Origin: Linnemannia hyalina | Lineage: Eukaryota; Mortierellomycota; Mortierellomycetes; Mortierellales; Mortierellaceae | DNA: 64,000 nt | Assembly (NCBI GenBank): GCA_019671135.1 | Contig: JAHRHY010000032.1 | Coordinates: 1-64,000, forward strand | Reading direction: 5' to 3' | Shown here: positions 36,929-48,430 of the stretch, piece after piece | How the letters are laid out: each line of letters begins with the position of its first letter | Numbering within the stretch: the first letter of the stretch is position 1 | Notes under the pieces: model-generated | Databases searched by the model: none | What the model saw: the letters and a program-made list of their open reading frames with translations, nothing else | Told to the model about the DNA's origin: nothing | Made by a program: the position numbers and the translations under genes

Positions 36929-38092
36929 GTTCAGAAGTACCGTGATATGCTGGACTTCATTCTTTCGAACGAAGATTTCTTCACAAGCCTGACCGTCAAC
37001 CTCAACCCTCGATTACTCAGCCTCGAATCCAACGTCCAGAAGATGACGTCACAATTACCACCCATCACTCGCGCAGAACTAGGCAAACTATTTTATGATC
37101 ACAAGACCGATGTCACCAACACAGTGAGTGCCATCTTCCAATCAACTACACCTCACTCCAGCAATAGCTCCCCTTCGAGGCCAAAAGTAGCACCCCCCGC
37201 AGTCTTCTCCGGCAAGCGTGAAGATTGGAAAGGGTTTCAGGCTCAGCTGGAACTCTTCTTCGTTGCAAACGAGACCCTCTATCCGAACGACCACGACCGC
37301 ATTGTGCTGGCTATCTCGCGCCTCGGTGATACTGCAGCGTTCAAGTACATGCAGAGATACGTTCCGTCCTTCAAGTTGCCTGTCGAGGAGAGACCCGCAT
37401 GTATTTCTAACCTGGATCAGTTCTTTGCTCTTATGAGTAAGAACTTTGGAGTCTCCAATGCTCACGTCCTAGCAGAAACCCAACTCCGTCAACTTAGACA
37501 GCGCGGTTCTGCCATCGACTATACAAACCGTTTCGTCAACCTTGCAGCGGATACAGCATGGAATGATAGCGCAATGATTTCACAGTTCCGCCTCGGCCTG
37601 AAGGAGTCTGTTCAAGAAGCCATGGCAAACTACCCCGAGCCACCTACCTTTGCCGAGTTTTCACAATTGGCTATCGACATCGACAACCGACAGTACGGCT
37701 ATGCAGTGACCCGTTCCGGCAACAAATCTTCCAGCACTCCGTCCCGTTCCACCACTGCCCACACTTCTACTACCACTCAAGCCTCATCCACCCCAACTAC
37801 CGCGTCCACCCCTGCTACCTCAGCTCCCGCGACCACTTCGATGGACATGGATCTCTCGCATGCTCGCCATGGTCCTTTGCCACCGTCTGAGCGTCTTCGT
37901 CGTCAAAAGGAAGGACTGTGCACCTACTGTGGTTCAGCAGATCATTGGCTTGACGACTGCCCCAAGAAACCTGCAAAGCCCTCGTTCAAGAACGCCCCAA
38001 AGGCAACAGCCTCGATCTCGGCCCTTCAGCCTACACAGACTAGCGACCAGCCCGATGCAATCTCTTTCCAATTGGAAAAAGATTCAGCCTAG
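36929..38092 (+). pseudogene. Chromovirus D gag, main part
   Basis: Continues TELEET as VQKYRDMLDF. It holds a retrotransposon capsid region (KREDWKGFQAQLELFF, QLRQRGSAIDYTNRF), a Ser/Thr/Ala-rich linker and a CCHC knuckle (CTYCGSADHWLDDC). The stop is at 38090-38092 within the frameshift hairpin. Apart from the chromovirus B insertion the frame is intact. Confidence 0.88.
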
Positions 38093-38118
38093 ACAGTAAA
38101 GTTGGAGTGTGTCTGGGC
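38075..38118 (+). promoter_or_regulatory. Probable -1 frameshift signal, chromovirus D
   Basis: Pol is in the -1 frame. The Gag frame reads TTG GAA AAA GAT; the run GGAAAAA is a less canonical slip site. Six nt later an 8-bp hairpin follows (38087-38094 GCCTAGAC with 38111-38118 GTCTGGGC, one G-U pair). Position and spacing resemble A and C. Confidence 0.5.
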
Positions 38119-38811
38119 GAGCTGTATAACAAATCTCCAAATGATCCTCTGCTATCCCCTATTACTATTCCAATTACTCTTCACTTCCAAAACTCCTCAC
38201 TACCAGTCCATGCAATGATCGACTCAGGAGCAACCATCTCATTCATTCATCAAAATCTAGCACAACAGCACAATCTTCCACTAGCACAACACTTATTACA
38301 AATCTCTCTTGCCAATGGTTCAACACATACCTCTCATCACGCCACCATATTGGTTATGCAATCCCACTCACAACACTTTTCTACACACACTTTTCAACTC
38401 ATTGCACTTGGCAATTATGCCATTATTCTTGGCATGGACTGGCTCCGCTCACACAACCCATATATCGACTGGGAGAAACGAACCATTACTATGCCATGCC
38501 TCCATCAGCACACACTCGACAAGCTTTCCCCCCTTGCACAATCAACAATGCCTCGATCCATCCCTTCCTTCCAGGAACAAGACCGAATCCTTCTGCCACC
38601 TTCCAAACCCAAATCCACTTTGGTTCCCACCAAGTACACCTCAGGATCCAACCAACTATCCAAATCCGCCAAGAACCGATCAGCAACCAACATCTCCATT
38701 ATTAGCAATACACAACTCCGTCAGATCCTCAAGACCAATCAAGGAGTCGGATACATGTTCGACGTCTCCCGAATCGAAGAACTCGCCAGCGCAACCACCA
38801 ACGACAACTCT
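38080..38811 (+). pseudogene. Chromovirus D pol, protease part
   Basis: Open in the -1 frame from about 38071. The aspartic protease has the canonical MIDSGATISF and a second conserved patch IILGMDWL. It ends at NDNS where E3 entered (duplication TCT) and resumes at 44307 as IPES. Confidence 0.88.
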
Positions 38812-39306
38812 GCGGCCCCTTCATGTGCAGAGGATATAAAAAGGCATATAAAAAATATCCAAAGTCCAAGGAACGGAGTGTTGACTTCCATAACTGGCAT
38901 ATCTCTTCATAGTGGGCAACAGAACACAGAATAAAATAGCAATAGACAGCACAAGAATTTTTAAAATGTAATCTCTCCCCTGTATTTCACGACAAAGATA
39001 CAGTTGAGAATACAAGTGCTTTAGATGATCACATACAAGAACTACTCTGTCGAATCTTGCAGTGAGGGTTACAGGTTAATAGTAGATGGACATATTCAAG
39101 AGTTTGGTGTGCGAAAAATAAGAAGACTTTGTTGTTTGGAGAATAGGTTGGTGTTTAGTAGGATAGTTAAACAAAAAATGTTACAATGGTTGTCTTATAT
39201 GCTTGGTATCATATATACATTCTCCTCTAATGGACGCGGTGGATATCGTCAAGATCTGCAGAGATGTAACAAACACCATATGATAATTTGGACTTGAAAG
39301 GCCTCC
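38812..39306. repeat. E3 left terminal direct repeat (495 bp)
   Basis: E1-type at both ends, E2-type between about 39072 and 39222 (TTACAGGTTAATAG, GAATAGGTTGGTG, AGTTAAACAAAAAATG). The right repeat shows the same switch points. Confidence 0.87.
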
Positions 39307-39429
39307 TAGGTGGAAGTGTCGAAGACATGTTACATTTTTAAAAAGTTCATGCTATATATACAACCACAAATGCCAACTGTTGACAATTGGATAGTTTTTA
39401 AAATATCTACTCTTCATCTGTCTCAACAA

Positions 39430-41676
39430 CTACCAAAACTTTACATCTGGAGAGTACAATTTAGGCAATTCCTCGATCGTGAACCCCATGGCAATTAACT
39501 TCTGCTTTTGTTTGTTGTTGGTAAATTTGTCTCGACTATAGTTACTGTCACCGTTTGCAGGTATCTTATACAGCAGTCCAACAATAATGTCCTCTTCGTA
39601 CCTCTTGAGCAGATGACATCCGTCGAAAAGGTAGTTGGTTGCATATTCATGCTTCTTGTCAAACGAACATGTTGTCCATTTAATTTCGTCTTTATCTATG
39701 ACGATTATACCCGAAGAGCTTTTATCTTTAGGGTACCTTTTCCACATAACATCCTCAGCATCTTTATCATCCTCAGCATCTTTATCATCTTCAGCATCGT
39801 TATCACCCTCAGCATCTTTGTCATCCTCAGCATCGTTATCACCCTCAACATCTTTGTCATCTTCAGCATCTTTATCACCCACCGCATCTTTGTCATCCTC
39901 AGCATCTTTATCGCCCTCAGCATCTTTATCATCCTCACATGTGCTCTCATCTTTCTGTGGCAAGCTTTGCTTATGCTCATGCGGTTTAAATCCCATAGCA
40001 AACAACTTCTCTTTTTCCTTCTGGCTAAGAGAATGACACTCTACATTCTCTGCAGCAATATGGTCATCAGTCATCAAGCCGATTACAGTGTCTTTTTTGC
40101 GCATCTTGAGAATGTGCATTCCATTTACAAGTACATTCTCGGAATATTCCAAGTACTTGTTAAGTTTTTTCCATATCACCTTGGATTTATCTGTTGGTCC
40201 TTCTACTGGTACTTCTTCTTCTACTTCGATCTCCTCGTTGAAAAGCGTCTTTCTCTCTTCATCAGACAATGGTTGAAGTTTCATCTTGCTAAGCATGGAG
40301 CGTTCCAAGATATCCAACTCTGGAACATCACCGACACCGCGCAGAGCATCAAGCGTAAACAGGCCAACGTATGTATTCTTTCCAGATAGCCTGACAATGT
40401 ACTTGCCATTCATCGTAAACTTAGTTGCATACTCAAGCATGTCGTTATTAGGATGAATCATCCATCCTCTGTCCTTCGCACGTGCTATGTCTTTCTCTGA
40501 TCTAATGTTATGCACCGTTGTGGCCAGTGCAAATGTATGTTCATCTTTTCCATCCTTAGAAACGTCTACATTAGAAGATGGCTCTGCATTTTTGGGCATC
40601 TCTGAATGCCTTTTCTTTCGAGAAGTCTTCTTCTCATCATCCTTAGATGACTTTTTATGAGATAGTTTTTCATCAGGGTTATCCTTAGAGGTATCATCTC
40701 CAGATTCTACATCAGGTCTGTTATTGGACTTGCCATCATCAGAGTCTTTATCATCAGGGGAATCATCGTCAGAGCCAGCATCATCAGACGTATCACCATC
40801 ATCTGTATCATCGTCAGAATTCTCATCAGCAGAAGACTCTTCTATTTTTTCTACATCAGCAGGAGTTGCCTCTTGGAGTCCCATCTTTTGTAATATACGT
40901 ACCTCTTTGTCAGATAATTTCGGTACAGGAAGATTTTTCCCCATGAGCTCAGGTGGACACAATACAATGTAGAGGTCCTTTTCCTTCAGCTTAATAATGT
41001 ACTTGCCATTTACAGTATAGTTTTTTGCATACAGGAAAGCTGGATTAGTTGCATAACGCATCCATATGCCTGTATTAGCGAGTGGTACATTTTTCTTGGA
41101 CGTTATGTCAACTACCTTTGGACTCAACGGAAAGGAGACGGCAATTATATCTTCTTCATCATCATCGGACGGCTCCTCATCCGATGACTCCTGCTTGTTT
41201 CTCTTTCGCTTCTTTGGTTCTTCATCCTCGGAAGTCATATCATCATCTGAAGGGACAAACTCAGGAGTATGTGTCTTCTTGGTTATCTTGGAAGACTTGG
41301 TACGCTTGTTGGCAGGTGCCTTATTGTTACTGCTTTTCATATGACCTTTATGCTGCTCTCGATGACGTCCACAGTATGTTTCACCAAGTTTGGCTACACT
41401 ACCACAATTAGCGCCCTTAATGGTTGTGCCTTGACACTTGCGCGCAGGATCGTGGACATAACAATGCATGCCTTCATCATCAACTTCCTTCATGCATTTG
41501 CGCTTGGACTTGGTGCACTTTGCACCACAAAAGTAGTATCTCTCTACTCCCTCATCCTCATCAAGCGCCTTAAAGATCTTATTTGCATCTTTCTTGGTAA
41601 ACTCCACTCCCTTCTTAGAAGAAAATGTCTCGAAGGCCTTGGTGATGAGCTCGATTGTAAGCTGAACGTACTGCAT
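39430..41676 (-). CDS. E3 P1: acidic protein with Cys/His modules and four repeat domains
   Basis: 748 residues, nearly identical to E1 P1; one visible change is Ala to Val in the DKDAE array (DKDVE). Same Cys/His modules (residues 50-105), KKRKRN patch and four repeat modules. Intact frame. TATA box at 41893-41900. Function unknown; presumed partner of the transposase. Confidence 0.8.
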   Translation of the reverse strand: MQYVQLTIELITKAFETFSSKKGVEFTKKDANKIFKALDEDEGVERYYFCGAKCTKSKRKCMKEVDDEGMHCYVHDPARKCQGTTIKGANCGSVAKLGETYCGRHREQHKGHMKSSNNKAPANKRTKSSKITKKTHTPEFVPSDDDMTSEDEEPKKRKRNKQESSDEEPSDDDEEDIIAVSFPLSPKVVDITSKKNVPLANTGIWMRYATNPAFLYAKNYTVNGKYIIKLKEKDLYIVLCPPELMGKNLPVPKLSDKEVRILQKMGLQEATPADVEKIEESSADENSDDDTDDGDTSDDAGSDDDSPDDKDSDDGKSNNRPDVESGDDTSKDNPDEKLSHKKSSKDDEKKTSRKKRHSEMPKNAEPSSNVDVSKDGKDEHTFALATTVHNIRSEKDIARAKDRGWMIHPNNDMLEYATKFTMNGKYIVRLSGKNTYVGLFTLDALRGVGDVPELDILERSMLSKMKLQPLSDEERKTLFNEEIEVEEEVPVEGPTDKSKVIWKKLNKYLEYSENVLVNGMHILKMRKKDTVIGLMTDDHIAAENVECHSLSQKEKEKLFAMGFKPHEHKQSLPQKDESTCEDDKDAEGDKDAEDDKDAVGDKDAEDDKDVEGDNDAEDDKDAEGDNDAEDDKDAEDDKDAEDVMWKRYPKDKSSSGIIVIDKDEIKWTTCSFDKKHEYATNYLFDGCHLLKRYEEDIIVGLLYKIPANGDSNYSRDKFTNNKQKQKLIAMGFTIEELPKLYSPDVKFW

Positions 41677-42396
41677 GTTTTTGGATATGAACGATATAGA
41701 TTGTACTTGTGGTATGGTGGGTGTGAATGAGCTTTCAGTTTATGTGTGGTAGATTGCAGCTGCTTAGTACACTGATATAAAGAATTGCAATAAAAGATGG
41801 TTGTATAGGTATGGATGGTTGTATAGATATGGATAATGGTTGGTTGGTTACTAGATAAGATAAAGATTAAGCAAGAGGGAAGTGGAGTCCTTTATTTATA
41901 CTAATTCATGGGACACTGCCACACTGGATATTAATAGCGCTTGCTTATTAACACTGCTTGGCGCTTAGTAACAAAAGAGTTTTAAAAAGGCATCTAAGTG
42001 GTTAATAACGTAGTGTTCCTCGTATGACGTAGATCTTGCTTATTAAGACTGCTTGGCGTTAAAGACGGGGTTTAAAAATGGTTAAGAATGTAGTATTCTT
42101 TTATGACGTAGGTTTGTACATGTGTTTATGTATTCTTTTATGACGTAGGTTTGTACATGTGTTTATCCTCTTTGTTAAATAAAAAGGAATGTTGTAGAAT
42201 AGCATAGAATAGCATCCGATCTACTACAATAATACCATGACTTTTAATAATAGATACCGGTGCATATTAGCGTCTAGGCAGTTAATACCGTATCTCAACG
42301 CTGACTAAATAGGCTATGTATGTCTATTCTTTTAAAAACCTGCAATAAGTCTACAAATTACCATTAACATCCATTTGTCGCTTCGTACTACGTACC

Positions 42397-43737
42397 TCAA
42401 AGCGCAATGGAAAGACCGGGTTGCATTATTACTGCTTGATCCATTGGTGTGTCCTCATCAACATTAACATCAACATCACCATGAAGATTAATACCAAGAA
42501 ATTTGTTCTGGAGTTGTGCCATTGTATTTCCATCCTCCACTAGCGCACCAACATCAACATATCCCATTGGTTGCTCAACGTCGTTCTCTGTTGTCGGATA
42601 CTCGAATCCTTCGCGAAGCCAAGCTGTATGAATTGGTTCTGCAGAAATCTTCAACAAAGCAACCATCTTTTTCATGTTTAAGAGTAACAAAGATAACTTC
42701 AACTGCAAATTATATGTTTGTTTCTTATCCACCAACACAGGAGTACGGTTGTTGTGTTTCTCAAATGTGGAACCAAGGTCTGCAAACAGAGATTCCATCT
42801 GCGAGCGGAAACTACCAAAGGTGGTATTGTATAACGCTTCTTCCTGTGTAAGTTCCTTGTTCTTCTGTTTACGGTATGGATGAGCGAAATTTTGGAGTTT
42901 AAGAGTATCAGACTCATCTATAAGCCTCCTTAAGAACTGTGGATACCCTCCATCGAGAGCAATGCAATCCATCTCATGCACTCTCTTGTCCAACTTCATC
43001 GTTAGCAGCATTGTTCCATCAGCATTGTTCTTGCAAGATGCAGATTTGGAGACAAATAAAGCCATGCCATTACAATCCATTGCTACCTGTGTGCGTAATC
43101 CTGACTTTTTCAGCTTGTAAGAGTACATATCAGCACTACTCTCACCTTTGTATGTTGCTCTTGTATCATGACCATCAAGATGCAATGTAACATGCTTAAA
43201 TAATGGAGGATTCTTTTCCTTTGCAGACAAAAGGCGTATTTTAATTGTGGAGAACATTGTTGCAATACAGTTGGTGATGTACTTGTTGTGCAAAGTATAT
43301 TCTTTCTTATAAAACACAGAGTGCATTGCATGAAAACTACTTTTTGGCATGTGTGGTTCCAATGCTTCCATAGACAGTCCTTTGACAAGATGATAGAGCA
43401 TTAAAAGACCTTTCTCCACTTCTTTGTATGGACCAGGATACTTAACCTTTGGCCAGATGTCAACAAGAAAGAAGTACACTGGAATAGGACCAAGGCGTCG
43501 ATTTAGGGTTTCTTTTATTTCTGGCATATACCCAATTTCCTTGCTTACAGTACGATGATTATTACGTGGTGTAATTGTTGGCCATCCAGCGTTGAGGAAA
43601 GTCCAATGGTCATCAAGCAGTTGTTGGAAGTGTTTTGTTAGATCCATAATAATATTTATGTATTGGATTGTCATGACGTTAACCAACAATAACAATTTTT
43701 TAAAAAGGCTTATACTTAACTGTATACACAACAGCAT
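42397..43737 (-). CDS. E3 DDE transposase
   Basis: 446 residues with the candidate triad of E1 (HLDGHD, ALDGGYP, SQMESLF). Differs from E1 at a few residues (EALEPH, DTLKLQN). It has the same shortened C-terminus, so E1 and E3 share the 7-nt gain. Intact. Confidence 0.82.
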   Translation of the reverse strand: MLLCIQLSISLFKKLLLLVNVMTIQYINIIMDLTKHFQQLLDDHWTFLNAGWPTITPRNNHRTVSKEIGYMPEIKETLNRRLGPIPVYFFLVDIWPKVKYPGPYKEVEKGLLMLYHLVKGLSMEALEPHMPKSSFHAMHSVFYKKEYTLHNKYITNCIATMFSTIKIRLLSAKEKNPPLFKHVTLHLDGHDTRATYKGESSADMYSYKLKKSGLRTQVAMDCNGMALFVSKSASCKNNADGTMLLTMKLDKRVHEMDCIALDGGYPQFLRRLIDESDTLKLQNFAHPYRKQKNKELTQEEALYNTTFGSFRSQMESLFADLGSTFEKHNNRTPVLVDKKQTYNLQLKLSLLLLNMKKMVALLKISAEPIHTAWLREGFEYPTTENDVEQPMGYVDVGALVEDGNTMAQLQNKFLGINLHGDVDVNVDEDTPMDQAVIMQPGLSIAL

Positions 43738-43808
43738 GTAGGATGGTATCTATCATACAGCAAGCACATAGTTGAGAATACAAATATATTTTTATATTTT
43801 ATTCGGTA

Positions 43809-44303
43809 GCGGCCCCTTCATGTGCAGAGGATATAAAAAGGCATATAAAAAATATCCAAAGTCCAAGGAACGGAGTGTTGACTTCCATAACTGGCATATC
43901 TCTTCATAGTGGGCAACAGAACACAGAATAAAATAGCAATAGACAGCACAAGAATTTTTAAAATGTAATCTCTCCCCTGTATTTCACGACAAAGATACAG
44001 TTGAGAATACAAGTGCTTTAGATGATCACATACAAGAACTACTCTGTCGAATCTTGCAGTGAGGGTTACAGGTTAATAGTAGATGGACATATTCAAGAGT
44101 TTGGTGTGCGAAAAATAAGAAGACTTTGTTGTTTGGAGAATAGGTTGGTGTTTAGTAGGATAGTTAAACAAAAAATGTTACAATGGTTGTCTTATATGCT
44201 TGGTATCATATATACATTCTCCTCTAATGGACGCGGTGGATATCGTCAAGATCTGCAGAGATGTAACAAACACCATATGATAATTTGGACTTGAAAGGCC
44301 TCC
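43809..44303. repeat. E3 right terminal direct repeat (495 bp)
   Basis: Same mosaic as the left repeat (E2-type tract about 44069-44219). Confidence 0.87.
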
Positions 44304-44306
44304 TCT

Positions 44307-47282
44307 ATCCCTGAATCAAAACCCACAGTCCAACTGCCCGAGAAATATGCCGAATATGCTCAGGTATTCTCCAAGATGCAAGCCGACAAGCTACCGCCAC
44401 ATCGACCCTATGATCACAATATCCCTGTGGTCGAAGGAGCCACCGTGCCATTTGGACCAGTGTACAACCTATCACAAACGGAACTGCAAGTTCTACGCGA
44501 ATATATTCAAGAAAACCTTGCAAAAGGGTTCATCCGTCGATCCGAGTCTCCAGCTGGCGCCCCCGTCCTTTTTGTTAAAAAGAAAGACGGTTCTCTCCGC
44601 CTCTGTGTCGACTATCGAGGCCTCAACAAGGTGACTGTCCCCAATCGATGCCCTCTGCCACTGATCTCCGAAACTTTCGACCGACTAGGCAAAGCCAAGT
44701 ATTTCACCAAGCTCGACATGCGAGGAGCATACAATCTTCTCCGCATCAAGGAGGGCGACGAATGGAAGACTGCATTCCGCTGCCGCTATGGCCACTTCGA
44801 GTATACAGTCATGCCCTTCGGACTAATGAACGCTCCCGGAACTTTCCAAGCTTTCGCCAACGACGTCCTCCGCGATTACCTAGATGACTTTGTCGTGCTA
44901 TACATTGACGACATTCTCATCTACTCCGACACCCTTGAGGAACATACCGCGCATGTCCGCAAAGTTCTCAGCAAGCTCCAAGACGCTGGTCTATGCTTAA
45001 AACTCGAGAAATGCTCGTTCGACAAGGACAAAGTCGAATTCCTCGGCTTTGTGATCGGAACTGACGGTATTTCTATGGACCCCGCCAAGGTTGCCGCCAT
45101 TCGCGATTGGCCCACTCCCTCTTCCGTTTCGGATGTCCAGTGCTTTCTGGGTTTCTCCAACTTCTACCGTCGTTTTGTACGGAAATACTCCCATATCGCC
45201 GCGCCTCTCACCGCGTTACTCAAGAAAAATACTAACTTTGTCTGGACCGCTATCGCACAAGCCGCTTTCACGGAGCTCAAGTCACGCTTCATGTCTGGCC
45301 CCGTCCTTCGGCATTTCCAACCAGATCGCCCCTGCATCATTGAAACTGACGCTTCTGACAAGGCCCTCGGCGCTGTCTGCAGTCAGCGTGACCAAGATGG
45401 ACGCCTACATCCTATCGCTTACTACTCCCGAAAACTATTGCCTGCTGAACTCAACTATCAGATCTACGACAAAGAACTCCTTGCCATTGTGTCTGCCTTT
45501 AAACATTGGCGACACTACCTGGAATTCTCGCCCGCTACCACGGAAGTCATCACCGACCACAGAAATCTTGAGTACTTTACCACCACGCGCCAATTGAGCC
45601 GCCGTCAAGTCCGCTGGTCTGAAATCTTGTCTGACTACAACTTTACCATCCATTACCGCCCTGGCTCCCAGAATGCCGCTGCCGATGCTTTGTCCCGGCG
45701 GGACAACCCTGGAGAGGGAGGTGCGGCCCAGCACGGCAAGACCGAGATGACCCTCCTACCGCCGATCCAGATTCTGAACACCATCCAGGCCCGGTCACTG
45801 CAACCAGAGACGCCAGCGATCCAGGAAAAAATCAAGACACTAATCCCCGATGATCTATACTTTGGTCCAATACTCGCCAAGACCGCAAAGTCGAACTCGG
45901 ACAATGCCCAGTACTCAATTCAAGATGGGCTACTCCTGCGGGATGGCCTTGTCTGCGTCCCCGACGATCCCGAACTCAAGAAACAAATCCTTCAAGAATG
46001 TCACGACGCCCCAACCGCCGGTCATTTTGGAATTACCAAAACCTCAGACCTTGTCAGTCGAACCTTTTACTGGCCTTCCATGTGGCGTTACATCAAGGAT
46101 TACATCAACGGTTGTGACACCTGCCAACGGACAAAGTCATCCACTCACAAGCCTTATGGACTTTTACAACCCCTGCCTGTACCCGATCGCCCCTGGACCT
46201 CAGTATCGATGGATTTCATCACCCAACTCCCCCCCTCAAACGGCTATACGGCAATCTGTGTTTTTGTGGACCGATTCACCAAGATGGCACACTTTGTCCC
46301 CACCTACGACAACATCAATGCACAGGATACGGTCTGTTTGTTCCTAGAACGCGTATTTTCAGCCCACGGTCTCCCGGATGACATTGTTTCTGACAGAGGC
46401 GCCACCTTCACTTCAGCCTTCGTTTCCACCATGTTCAAGTCTCTGGGGATCAATCAGAAGCTTTCTACCGCCTACCACCAACGCACCGATGGACAGACCG
46501 AGAGAGTAAATTCAATACTGGAACAGTACCTACGAGGGTATATCGACTATCAGCAAACGGACTGGAGCACCCTTCTACCGATAGCAGAATTTGCATACAA
46601 CAACGCAACACACTCAACAACAAAAACAACACCATTCTTTGCCAACCTCGGCTACCATCCGAAATTCACCATCACCATCCCAAGAGTCTCGAAGGACAAT
46701 GTCCCAGCCCAGGAACGCGTCCAGGCCCTAAAGAACCTCTATGCGGAGATGCAACTCAATATCCACACCGCCATTGAACAGCATGCCAGGAACTTCGACA
46801 CCAAGGCCCAACCACAACCCAATCTGCAAGTAGGAGATCTTGTATGGCTAGACGCCCGGAACCTCCAAACGAACAGACCATGCAAGAAGCTCGACCATAA
46901 GCGCATGGGCCCTTACCGTATTCTCGAAAAAATCGGCACTCGATCCTTCCGTCTCGATTTACCACCAACGACCAAGCTACATCCTGTCTTTCATGTAAAC
47001 TTACTTGAGCGTGCGCATCCAGATACGATCCCCGGTCGAGCCTCAAAACGACCTCCTCCGCTTGTCGTCTCCGGCGATGAGGAGTACGAGGTTGAGGCCA
47101 TTTTGGATTCACGGATCAGGCGCAACCACCTTGAATACTATATACATTGGAGAGGCTACCCCGTATCCGAACGAACCTGGGAACCGGCCGCCTGTGTCAA
47201 GAATTCCCCGGACCTTGTTCGCGAGTTCCATCTGCAACACCCTCACAAACCCAGCCAAAGGCCTCTTGGAACTCGGCCCTAG
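44307..47282 (+). pseudogene. Chromovirus D pol, RT to chromodomain part
   Basis: Continues the protease frame after E3. Reverse transcriptase with DYRGLNKVT and VVLYIDDILIYS; RNase H with ETDASDKALGA; integrase with CDTCQRTK, VSMDFI, VSDRGATF and TDGQTERVN; chromodomain with EEYEVEAILD and RTWEPA. The usual HPQTDGQ box reads HQRTDGQ. Only the E3 and B insertions break the gene. Confidence 0.92.
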
Positions 47283-47292
47283 AGGGGGAGGT
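47281..47292 (+). other. Polypurine tract of chromovirus D
   Basis: AGAGGGGGAGGT directly before the 3' LTR. Confidence 0.8.
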
Positions 47293-47489
47293 TGTCACGA
47301 GACAAGAGCTTGCTCTTGTGACTTCGCCCTAACGAGTATAAAAGGGCCTTAGATAGCAAATCTATAGCTCTTTACTTGGTATCGCCAATACAACATACTC
47401 TTTAACCTATTCCTTATACTCATTTCTTAGTCCTTGATCAAGGTTCTCTTTATCTACTTCATTCTATTGCTTGGTCTGCTTTCTTGACA
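47293..47489 (+). repeat. Chromovirus D 3' LTR
   Basis: 197 bp; TATAAAA at 47337-47343. Confidence 0.92.
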
Positions 47490-47816
47490 CCAGCCAGTTT
47501 TGTTTGTACAGCCCTTGTACTTACAGTGGATGCGGACGATGCCTGTGGGTCCGGTTCGCTTTTCGGCCCATCGCCATATTCAACTGCCCTTGTCTGTGAC
47601 CTTGGTTGCATTATTGGCACTGTTCTTGTTCGCGCTCTTGTCCGTGTTTTTATCTGAGTTATTGTCCGCACTCTTGTCCACGTTCCTGTCTACCGCTTTG
47701 CCCTTGTTCGAGGTCGTTGCCGAGAGGGCGGGAGAGGGAAGCTCCATGGTAGAGATGGTGGCAGGACTCTGAAGATCCGCGATGGCACTAGAGCTTTTCT
47801 GTGCATCACGTTCCAA
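47490..47816 (-). pseudogene. hAT transposase N-terminal fragment
   Basis: Starts MERDAQKSS, with an Asp/Lys/Asn repeat region, an in-frame TGA at 47580-47582, then a BED finger start (HCKYKGC, the Cys pair) ending TGW at the chromovirus D insertion. The His pair is at 30813 and below. Confidence 0.72.
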
Positions 47817-48130
47817 ATCGTTAAGAATCTAATGTAGACATGAAATAAAAACCAACATGGTTGGCATCTTGCCATAGAAAAGTGACTGATGAACTTCATC
47901 CACCTGAATTTACATTACATGATCAACGAAACTGGATGAAGAGAATTGCGACATGATCTCACAAGAAGGCGACGACAGGTTGTTGCAAGTAATGTGGCGA
48001 TGAGGTATATAGGAAAGGGAGGTTGGAGATGGACTGGGTAAAGTGTCAACTGTTTGCTTGTGCAAGGACAACCACGAAAAAAGAGAATCAGATGATGTTC
48101 GTCTGGCAGTGATGGTGATGAATCTTGCAT
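47817..48130. other. hAT 5' region without a recognised gene
   Basis: Lies between the hAT start codon and the minisatellite, inside the element. Short frames here resemble nothing I know. Confidence 0.4.
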
Positions 48131-48136
48131 CAAGAA

Positions 48137-48272
48137 GTGGCAAGAAAGGTAAGGACGAAAGAATGAAAAGCTGTAAGAAAGGTAAGGATGAAAGAATGAG
48201 AAGCTGTAAGAAAGGTAAGGACGAAAGAATGAAAAGCTATAAGAAAGGTAAGGACGAAAGAATAAGAAGCTG
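48137..48272. repeat. 33-bp minisatellite
   Basis: About four copies of a 33-bp unit (AAGAAAGGTAAGGACGAAAG plus 13 bp) in the hAT subterminal region. Confidence 0.85.
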
Positions 48273-48430
48273 GCGGGTGGGGTGGTAGAGCAGATCCATT
48301 GTTTCTTTTTCCCACAGGAGCAAGGGAAGGCAGTGGGTCTAAAAGGCAGGGGTGGTGTAAATGGAAGGAGTTCAATGGGCAACAGCATATGAAAAATTGA
48401 AGTGCATAAATGCGCTATACCTTTTATGGA

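Larger units (their letters stand above)
38812..44303 (-). mobile_element. Element E3: complete two-gene DDE element
   Basis: 5492 bp, target duplication TCT (38809-38811 and 44304-44306), inserted in chromovirus D pol. Interior almost the same as E1; both terminal repeats carry the same mosaic of E1-type and E2-type sequence. Confidence 0.9.
30814..47489 (+). mobile_element. Chromovirus D: Ty3-type element split by chromovirus B and E3
   Basis: LTRs 30814-31010 and 47293-47489 (197 bp, TGTCA...TGACA); target duplication CCAGC (30809-30813 and 47490-47494). Removing B, E3 and their duplications leaves about 5.6 kb. It is a different lineage from A/B and C: longer coiled-coil Gag, canonical DSG protease, no tRNA-like primer site directly after the LTR. 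It interrupts a hAT element. Confidence 0.93.

Noticed and set aside
38812..44303. E elements as LTR retrotransposons
   Set aside because: The layout is LTR-like, but no reverse transcriptase, primer site or polypurine tract is present, target duplications are 3 bp, and the enzyme has a DDE_Tnp_4-like pattern.
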